Shown piece by piece: positions 7,021-11,417 of a stretch of DNA of 11,417 bases; the stretch's first letter is position 1; the number at the start of each line of letters is the position of its first letter. The stretch is from Thiomonas sp. GTDB taxonomy: Bacteria; Pseudomonadota; Gammaproteobacteria; Burkholderiales; Burkholderiaceae_C. Both the position numbers and the translations under genes were made by a program. Location of the stretch: positions 1 through 11,417 of the forward strand of contig DAIDHU010000030.1 in NCBI GenBank assembly GCA_027451915.1, written 5' to 3'. The notes below the pieces were generated by a model. It was not told the origin of the DNA. It did not search any database and worked only from the letters and a program-made list of their open reading frames with translations.

Positions 7021-7057
7021 GGCTCACCGGGCGCCCCGGCGCCCGGGGCTCGGAGCC
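7021..7057 (+). terminator. Two-level GC-rich hairpin after the APC permease gene
   Basis: The outer stem GGCTC (7021-7025) with GAGCC (7053-7057) encloses a strong inner stem CCGGGCG (7027-7033) with CGCCCGG (7040-7046). It starts 10 bp after the stop codon. The sequence that follows is A-rich rather than T-rich, so it is not a classic intrinsic terminator; it may act as a 3'-end stabiliser or a Rho-assisted terminator. Confidence 0.45.
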
Positions 7058-7118
7058 AAATCAACCTATTAAACCGATTGATAAAAGAAAAACAATGCGT
7101 TTTACCAATGCATAAACT
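7058..7118 (+). promoter_or_regulatory. AT-rich promoter/operator region of the yeiH-type gene
   Basis: This is the only clearly AT-rich stretch in the window. It holds TTGATA (7078-7083), a 5 of 6 match to a -35, and a possible -10 CATAAA (7111-7116) or TTTACC (7101-7106). The exact pairing is unclear. Short dyads overlap it: ATTG (7077-7080) with CAAT (7093-7096), and ATGC (7095-7098) with GCAT (7110-7113). Such dyads fit a LysR-type activator site in general, but the spacing is not the classic T-N11-A, and no regulator gene is adjacent. Confidence 0.5.
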
Positions 7119-7120
7119 CC

Positions 7121-7136
7121 GGGGAGAATGCTCCCC
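7121..7136 (+). promoter_or_regulatory. Ribosome-binding site inside a perfect hairpin that abuts the yeiH start codon
   Basis: GGGGAG (7121-7126) is the only Shine-Dalgarno-like sequence for the gene. It is perfectly complementary to CTCCCC (7131-7136) across an AATG loop, and the ATG start follows immediately at 7137. If the transcript begins upstream of 7121, the site would be paired and translation initiation hindered until the stem opens. Confidence 0.55.
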
Positions 7137-8210
7137 ATGAACTCGAACCCTTACGTTTTCAGCTTCCTGCGCGGATCCGGCCCCGCCGCGGCCCTGGGCG
7201 TGATACCGGGCCTGGCCTTGTGCGCGGCCGTCACCGCGGCCGCGATGGGCCTGCAGGCGATCGAGACACGCTGGCTCGGCCGTGCCTGGCTGGAGGCACT
7301 GGTTCTGGCGATCCTGCTGGGCACCGCCTTGCGCACCCTGTGGGCGCCGGGGCCACGCTGGAGCGCGGGCATCCGCTTCGGCGCCAAGACCCTGCTCGAA
7401 GTCGCCGTGGTGCTGCTGGGCGCCACCATCAGCGCGCGCATGATCCTGCAGGCCGGCGTCGGGCTGCTCGCCGGCATCGCGCTGGTCGTGGTGCTGGCCA
7501 TCGGCGCCAGCTACGCGCTGGGCCGCCTGTTCGGGCTGTCGCATCAGCTGTCCACCCTGATCGCCTGCGGCAACTCCATCTGCGGCAACTCGGCCATCGC
7601 CGCGGTCGCCCCGGTGATCGGGGCGCGCGGAGACGACGTCGGCGCCTCCATCGCCTTCACCGCGGTGCTGGGGGTCGCCGTGGTGCTGGGCCTGCCGCTG
7701 CTGGCCGCCGCCACCCACATGGACCCGCGCATGTTCGGCGTGTTCGCCGGCATGACGGTCTATGCCGTGCCGCAGGTGCTCGCCGCGACCGCTCCCGTCG
7801 GCCAGGTCGCCGCGCAGATCGGCACCTTTGTCAAGCTGGTGCGCGTGCTCATGCTCGGCCCGGTCGTGCTCTCGCTGTCCCTGGCCGCGCGACGCGGCGG
7901 CGCGGCGGGCAGGTCGAAGTCGGCCCGGCTTCCCTCCGCGACCCAGCTTCTGCCCTGGTTCATTCTGGGCTTCCTGGCGCTGGTCGCGCTGCGCTCGGCG
8001 AAGCTGGTCCCCGCCGCGCTGCTCGCCCCGCTGGCCACCGCCTCGACCTGGCTGACCATCGTGTCCATGGCGGCGCTGGGCCTGGGCGTCGATCTGCGCG
8101 CCATCGCCAAGGCGGGGCCGCGGGTCACCGCGGTGGTGTCGCTGTCCCTGGTGGTGCTGGGCCTGGTGTCCTGGACCCTGATCCACGTACTGCACCTGGG
8201 CATGCGCTGA
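7137..8210 (+). CDS. YeiH/UPF0324-family putative sulfate (or sulfonate-related) export transporter
   Basis: 357 aa with about ten hydrophobic segments; an integral membrane protein. The family signature is clear: IACGNSICGNSAIAAVAPVI from residue 142 with two cysteines (144 and 149), preceded by FGAKTLLEVAVVLLGATIS and followed by GARGDDVGASIAFT and AGMTVYAVPQVLAA. Members include E. coli YeiH and TauZ-like proteins; annotation pipelines call them putative sulfate exporters, but transport has been shown for few, so the substrate is open. The ATG at 7137 is preferred to the in-frame ATG at 7128, because GGGGAG ends 1 nt before the latter and 10 nt before the former. The gene has its own AT-rich control region and a hairpin around its ribosome-binding site. 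It is not obviously functionally tied to the amino-acid permease upstream. Confidence 0.9.
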   Translation: MNSNPYVFSFLRGSGPAAALGVIPGLALCAAVTAAAMGLQAIETRWLGRAWLEALVLAILLGTALRTLWAPGPRWSAGIRFGAKTLLEVAVVLLGATISARMILQAGVGLLAGIALVVVLAIGASYALGRLFGLSHQLSTLIACGNSICGNSAIAAVAPVIGARGDDVGASIAFTAVLGVAVVLGLPLLAAATHMDPRMFGVFAGMTVYAVPQVLAATAPVGQVAAQIGTFVKLVRVLMLGPVVLSLSLAARRGGAAGRSKSARLPSATQLLPWFILGFLALVALRSAKLVPAALLAPLATASTWLTIVSMAALGLGVDLRAIAKAGPRVTAVVSLSLVVLGLVSWTLIHVLHLGMR

Positions 8211-8227
8211 ATCCTCGCGCATCCACA

Positions 8228-8264
8228 GCTTCGAGCCACGCGTGTTCTGTAGTAAGGTCGAAGC
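8228..8264. repeat. Inverted repeat GCTTCGA / TCGAAGC with a 23-bp spacer
   Basis: The 7-bp arms at 8228-8234 and 8258-8264 are perfectly complementary. They start 17 bp after the yeiH-type stop and lie in the 99-bp gap before the TPR-like gene. The pair could form a long-loop hairpin at the transcript end or mark a regulator-binding site. No T-run follows. Confidence 0.35.
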
Positions 8265-8309
8265 AAGCGCCCACCGCGACGCAGACCCGAAGCGCCACGC
8301 CCCCGATCC

Positions 8310-8756
8310 ATGCCGAAGCTCCCGCCCCGCTTGTTCTTCGTCCTCGCCACCGCCCTGGCGGCCGGCACCGCGCAGGCGGCCACCCTGGAGCAGGTCGATT
8401 CGCTGCTGCACGGCGGCCACCTGGTCCAGGCCGACCATGCGATCGCCCAGGTGCTGGCCGCGCAGCCGGACTCGGCCCGTGCCCACTACCTGGATGCGCG
8501 CCTGCTGGCCGCCGAGGGCAAATGGCCCCTCGCCGAGGATGAGCTGCAGCGCGCGCGCCGGCTCGACCCCACGCTGGGCTTCGCGCCCGCCTCCCAGGTG
8601 CAGGCGCTGGCCCACGAGGTGATCCAGCATCGCTGGAAAAACCCCGCCGGCCTGGCCGGCTATGGCCAGGCCGCGCTGGCGGGCCTGTTCCTCCTGGTCT
8701 CGGGCTACCTGGTCTTCGGCATGCTGCGCGGCAGGCGCCAGCCGCCCAAGCCCTGA
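8310..8756 (+). CDS. Small exported TPR-like protein with a C-terminal membrane anchor
   Basis: 148 aa. The N-terminus is a good Sec signal peptide (PRLFFVLATALAAGTAQA), with likely cleavage after residue 23. Residues of about 25-90 form helix pairs with the tetratricopeptide pattern: ADHAIAQVLAAQPDSARAHY, then LDARLLAAEGKWPLAEDELQ and RARRLDP. Near the C-terminus a hydrophobic stretch (about 121-139, AALAGLFLLVSGYLVFGML) is followed by a basic tail, RGRRQPPKP. This suggests a periplasmic TPR domain held by a single membrane helix with the tail in the cytoplasm. TPR domains bind protein partners, but no partner can be named. The frame is read from the ATG at 8310; no strong Shine-Dalgarno sequence is present. 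It lies between the YeiH-type and Kef-type genes, with gaps of 99 and 70 bp. Confidence 0.78.
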   Translation: MPKLPPRLFFVLATALAAGTAQAATLEQVDSLLHGGHLVQADHAIAQVLAAQPDSARAHYLDARLLAAEGKWPLAEDELQRARRLDPTLGFAPASQVQALAHEVIQHRWKNPAGLAGYGQAALAGLFLLVSGYLVFGMLRGRRQPPKP

Positions 8757-8766
8757 GCCCGAGCCT

Positions 8767-8807
8767 GCCCGGGGCGCGCGCCGGGGCCGCGCGCGCGGCG
8801 ACCGGGC
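8767..8807 (+). terminator. Very strong GC hairpin between the TPR-like and Kef-type genes
   Basis: The outer arms GCCCGG (8767-8772) and CCGGGC (8802-8807) enclose an inner stem GCGCGCG (8774-8780) with CGCGCGC (8788-8794). It begins 10 bp after the stop codon. There is no T-run, so it may stabilise the 3' end or weakly separate the two genes rather than act as a classic intrinsic terminator. Confidence 0.4.
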
Positions 8808-8814
8808 TTCGCCC

Positions 8815-8820
8815 TACCAT
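8815..8820 (+). promoter_or_regulatory. Candidate -10 element for the Kef-type gene
   Basis: TACCAT matches TATAAT at 4 of 6 positions. Its distance of 6 nt to the ATG at 8827 would place the transcription start at the start codon. No -35 match is seen, because the upstream DNA is the GC hairpin. Support is weak. Confidence 0.18.
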
Positions 8821-8826
8821 CGGCGC

Positions 8827-10626
8827 ATGTCCGCCTCCGCCGTACTCATCCTGCTCGCGGCCACCGTGCTGCTGGTACCCCTGTTCAAGCGCCTGGGGCT
8901 GGGCTCGCTGCTGGGCTACCTGATCGCGGGCATCGCGGTGGGGCCCTATGGCCTGCATGTGGTCTCGCGCCCGCAAGCCGTGCTGCACACGGCCGAGCTG
9001 GGGGTGACGCTGCTGATGTTCCTCATCGGCCTGGAGCTCAAGCCGGCGCGCCTGTGGGCGCTGCGGCGCCAGGTGTTCGGCCTCGGCCTGATGCAGATGG
9101 CAGGCGTGGCGCTGCCGGTCACGGCCCTGGCGGTGCTGGCCGGCCTGGCGCCGCCGGGCGCCGCGCTGGTGGGCGTCGCGCTGGCCATGTCCTCCACCGC
9201 CTATGTGCTGCCGCTGCTGGCCGAGCGCGGCGAGCTCACCACCCGCCAGGGGCGCGAGGCCTTCGCCATCCTGCTGTTCCAGGACGTGAGTGTCATTCCC
9301 ATCCTGGCCTTGCTGTCGGTCTACGGCGGCGCCGGGCGCAGCCCCGGCTGGGCGGCGCTGGCCGCGCTGGCCCTGCTCGCCGTGGCGGGGCGGCCCCTGC
9401 TGGCCGCCATGTTCCGCTACGTCGCCCGCTTCGGGCGCGGCAACCGCGAGCTGTTCGCGGCCGCGGCCTTGCTGGGCGCCGTGGGCATCGCCGTGGCCCT
9501 GAACGCGGTGGGGCTTTCGGCTTCCCTGGGCGCCTTCCTGGCCGGCGTGCTGCTGGCGGACTCGGAATTCCGCCACGAACTGGAAGCCGCGATCGAGCCC
9601 TTCGAGAGCTTGCTGCTGGGCTTGTTCTTCATCGCCGTGGGCATGGGCATCCCCCTGGCCCTGCTGGCAGCGCGCCCCCTGCTCATCGGGGGCCTGGGTG
9701 CGGGTATCGTGGTGCTCAAGGCACTCAGCCTGTACGCCGGGCGCCGCGCCGCGGGCGGCGAGCCCGCGGTGGCCCGCCCGCTGGCCGTGCTGCTGGCCTG
9801 CGGCGGCGAATTCGCCTTCGTGCTGTTCGCCGCCGCGCGCGGCAGCCTGCTGCGGCCCGAGGTGGCGGACCTGCTCACCGCCGCGGTGGCGCTCAGCCTG
9901 GCGCTCGCGCCCCTGGCGGTGATCGCCCATGACCGGCTGCTGCACCCCTGGGCGCGCTCTCGCGAAGCCCCTCCCTTCAGCCCCATCGACGAGCCGGGCC
10001 GCCCGGTGGTGATCGCCGGCTTCGGGCGCGTGGGCCAGGTGGTGGGGCGCATGCTCAATGCGCGGGGCGTGCCTTTCACCGCCCTCGACGCGAGCGCCGA
10101 GCAGGTCGACTTCGTGCGTCGCTTCGGCAACACCATTTACTACGGCGATGCCAGCCGCCTGTCCCTGCTGCGCGCGGCCGGCGTGGACGGCGCGCGCCTG
10201 TTCGTGCTGGCGGTGGACGACGTGGAGTCCAGCGTGAAGATCGCCGAGCTCATGCGCATGCACTTCCCCGCGGTTCCCGTGCTGGCGCGGGCGCGCAATC
10301 GCACCCACCTGATGCGTCTGCGCGAGCTGGGCATCCGGCAGGTGCTGCGCGAGACCTGGGGATCCAGCGTGGACATGGGCAAGCAGGCGCTGCACCTGGT
10401 GGAGCCGACCCTGGATGTCGAAGCCTTCGCCACCGTGTTTGCCGAGCACGACCTGCGCCTGCTCGAGCGGCAGCAGGCCGTGTACCACGACCAGGCCGCG
10501 CTCATCGCGCTGTCCCGCCAGGCCGGGGCGGAACTCGAGGACATCCTGCAGAGCGACGCGCGCCTGCGCCTGCACGACGCGAACGCGAACCCGGGAGCGC
10601 GGGCCGCCGCGGCCGAAGCCGATTGA
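8827..10626 (+). CDS. Kef-type potassium/proton antiporter (CPA2 family with TrkA-N domain)
   Basis: 599 aa, the size of E. coli KefB/KefC (601/620 aa). The membrane part (about 1-380) has roughly 12 helices with CPA2 features: LGSLLGYLIAGIAVGPYGL, the SSTAYVLPLLAERGEL segment, the ILLFQDVSVIPILALL helix with Gln-Asp, and LADSEFRHELEAAIEPFESL leading into LLGLFFIAVGMGIPLALL. The cytoplasmic part (about 393-520) is a Rossmann-type RCK/TrkA-N domain with GFGRVGQ at 398-404, YYGDASR ending at Arg444, and a RAR motif at 488-490. Kef systems export K+ in exchange for H+, gated by glutathione and its adducts, which protects against electrophiles. No KefF/KefG-type quinone reductase gene is in the window, and part of the glutathione signature seems altered, so gating may differ. 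There is no clear Shine-Dalgarno sequence before the ATG at 8827. Confidence 0.92.
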   Translation: MSASAVLILLAATVLLVPLFKRLGLGSLLGYLIAGIAVGPYGLHVVSRPQAVLHTAELGVTLLMFLIGLELKPARLWALRRQVFGLGLMQMAGVALPVTALAVLAGLAPPGAALVGVALAMSSTAYVLPLLAERGELTTRQGREAFAILLFQDVSVIPILALLSVYGGAGRSPGWAALAALALLAVAGRPLLAAMFRYVARFGRGNRELFAAAALLGAVGIAVALNAVGLSASLGAFLAGVLLADSEFRHELEAAIEPFESLLLGLFFIAVGMGIPLALLAARPLLIGGLGAGIVVLKALSLYAGRRAAGGEPAVARPLAVLLACGGEFAFVLFAAARGSLLRPEVADLLTAAVALSLALAPLAVIAHDRLLHPWARSREAPPFSPIDEPGRPVVIAGFGRVGQVVGRMLNARGVPFTALDASAEQVDFVRRFGNTIYYGDASRLSLLRAAGVDGARLFVLAVDDVESSVKIAELMRMHFPAVPVLARARNRTHLMRLRELGIRQVLRETWGSSVDMGKQALHLVEPTLDVEAFATVFAEHDLRLLERQQAVYHDQAALIALSRQAGAELEDILQSDARLRLHDANANPGARAAAAEAD

Positions 10627-10656
10627 GGCGGCCGAGCGGCGCGGCGGGCCCGCGGC
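10627..10656. terminator. 30-bp convergent gap with a GC palindrome
   Basis: The Kef-type and histidine kinase genes end toward each other here. GCGGGCCCGC at 10644-10653 is a perfect 10-bp palindrome and could serve both strands, but it has no flanking T-runs and no loop apart from its own centre. Evidence for a working bidirectional terminator is weak. Confidence 0.25.
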
Positions 10657-11417
10657 TCAGCCCTCGCGTTCGCAGCGCACCAGGGTCCCGCCCCCTGGGC
10701 GCGCCAGCAGGTTCAGCGAAGCGCCGACGATGCGCGCGCGATAGCGCATGATCGACAGGCCCAGATGCCCCCAGGCCGGCGACCCTTGCGGCGGGCCGAC
10801 ACCGTCGTCGCGCACCTGCAGGCGAAAGCCCTGGCCGTGCACCTCCAGGCTCAGCTCGATGCGCGCGGCATGGGCGTGCTTGACGGCATTGGTGAGGGCC
10901 TCCTGCGCGATGCGATAGAGGTGGGTCGCGGTGACCTGGTCCAGACCGCTTGCGTCGCCCGCGAAGTCCAGGGTGCAGGGCACGCCGTGGCTTGCGGACA
11001 GGCTTTGCGCCATGGCCCGCAGGCTGGCCTGCAGCGACTCGGCATCGATGTGGACCGGCGCGCTGCCATTGGCCAGCGCGCGCGCCTGCGCGAGCGACTG
11101 CTCGATCTGCGTGGTCACCTGGCGCAGGGCCTGCAGCACCTGCTCGTCGGCCCCCCCGCGCTCCAGGCGGCGCAGCAGCCCCACCACCATCAGATCGGTG
11201 GCCAGCAACTGCTGGCAGATGCCGTCGTGGATCTCGCGGCCGATGCGGGCCTGCTCGGCGGTGCTGATCTCGATGCCCTCGCGCTCCAGCGCGCGGCGCT
11301 CGCTGACGTCCTGAAGGATCACGTGCAGCAGCCGGCGCCCCCCCTCGGTCAGGGCCGAGGCCGTGAATTCGATGTCGATTTCCTGCCCGTCCAGGCGCCT
11401 CGCCCTGTCCTGCTGCA
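10657..11417 (-). CDS. Sensor histidine kinase, NarL/HisKA_3 type, with upstream PAS/PAC (partial, N-terminus off the right edge)
   Basis: 252 residues are visible up to the stop codon at 10659-10657; the frame is still open at 11417. The first part (EIDIEFTASALTEG, then LLHVILQDVSERRALE) is the end of a PAS domain and its PAC motif. Next is a HisKA_3 dimerisation helix, AEQARIGREIHDGICQQL, in which the His of REIHDG (codon 11229-11227) is the expected phosphorylation site. The HATPase domain shows the N-box YRIAQEALTNAVKHAHA, the G1 box VRDDGVGPP and the G2 region GHLGLSIMRYRARIVGA. Such kinases pair with NarL/FixJ-type response regulators; none is visible, and it may lie beyond the C-terminal neighbour or elsewhere. 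The PAS domain suggests sensing of redox, gas or a small ligand, but most of it is outside the window. An internal ATG at 11322 is not the true start, because the PAS coding continues above it. Confidence 0.93.
   Translation of the reverse strand, partial: QQDRARRLDGQEIDIEFTASALTEGGRRLLHVILQDVSERRALEREGIEISTAEQARIGREIHDGICQQLLATDLMVVGLLRRLERGGADEQVLQALRQVTTQIEQSLAQARALANGSAPVHIDAESLQASLRAMAQSLSASHGVPCTLDFAGDASGLDQVTATHLYRIAQEALTNAVKHAHAARIELSLEVHGQGFRLQVRDDGVGPPQGSPAWGHLGLSIMRYRARIVGASLNLLARPGGGTLVRCEREG

Noticed and set aside
7095..7113. Classic LysR-type T-N11-A box upstream of the YeiH-type gene
   Set aside because: The ATGC/GCAT dyad gives a T-to-A spacing of 15 rather than 11, so the specific motif is not met; only a generic dyad is reported.
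5061..8630. A 1189-codon minus-strand open frame antisense to the APC, YeiH-type and TPR-like genes
   Set aside because: Its product is dominated by Gly, Arg, His, Gln and Ala with no domain, and it is antisense to genes with clear family signatures. Long antisense frames are expected where third codon positions are almost all G/C.
8125..10575. An 816-codon minus-strand open frame antisense to the Kef-type gene
   Set aside because: Same low-complexity composition (Gln, His, Gly, Arg, Ala), no motif, and it covers a well-supported antiporter gene on the other strand.

Overview
The window looks like chromosomal DNA from a very GC-rich proteobacterium, most likely a betaproteobacterium of the Burkholderiales type. 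The support for this is a DUF971 - ubiE - ubiJ cluster, a lysine acetyltransferase of the Pat/PatZ architecture, and strong G/C preference at third codon positions throughout. The genus cannot be named from the sequence. No rRNA, tRNA, insertion sequence, phage gene, integrase or CRISPR array was seen.

Layout, left to right. (1) Positions 1-1794, minus strand: a compact quinone-biosynthesis operon that reads DUF971, ubiE, ubiJ. The first two overlap, and ubiJ runs off the left edge. (2) Positions 1867-4548, plus strand: a Pat/PatZ-type protein, with acyl-CoA-synthetase-like and GNAT acetyltransferase domains, divergent from the ubi operon across about 70 bp. (3) Positions 4698-5045, plus: a small predicted secreted protein of unknown function. 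(4) Positions 5046-5354: a leader region with no gene but with a plausible promoter. (5) Positions 5355-7010, plus: an APC-superfamily amino-acid permease. (6) Positions 7011-7136: a hairpin, then an AT-rich island, then a hairpin that covers the ribosome-binding site of the next gene. (7) Positions 7137-8210, plus: a YeiH/UPF0324-family transporter. (8) Positions 8310-8756, plus: a small exported, C-terminally anchored TPR-like protein. (9) Positions 8827-10626, plus: a Kef-type potassium/proton antiporter with a TrkA-N domain. (10) Positions 10657-11417, minus: the C-terminal part of a NarL-family sensor histidine kinase, convergent with the Kef gene and cut by the right edge.

Taken together this is ordinary housekeeping and accessory content: ubiquinone synthesis, post-translational acetylation, three transporters of different families, and signalling. 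The plus-strand genes from 4698 to 10626 are separated by 70-310 bp gaps that hold hairpins, so they are probably several transcription units rather than one operon.

I found no convincing undescribed multi-gene system. The points most worth a second look are the hairpin that sequesters the yeiH ribosome-binding site next to an AT-rich control region; a catalytic-type His in the Pat synthetase-like domain, where E. coli PatZ has Asn; a Cys/His-rich tail on DUF971 encoded through the ubiE ribosome-binding site; and a Kef protein that seems to lack part of the usual glutathione-binding signature. Family assignments rest on recalled sequence signatures, not on database searches.
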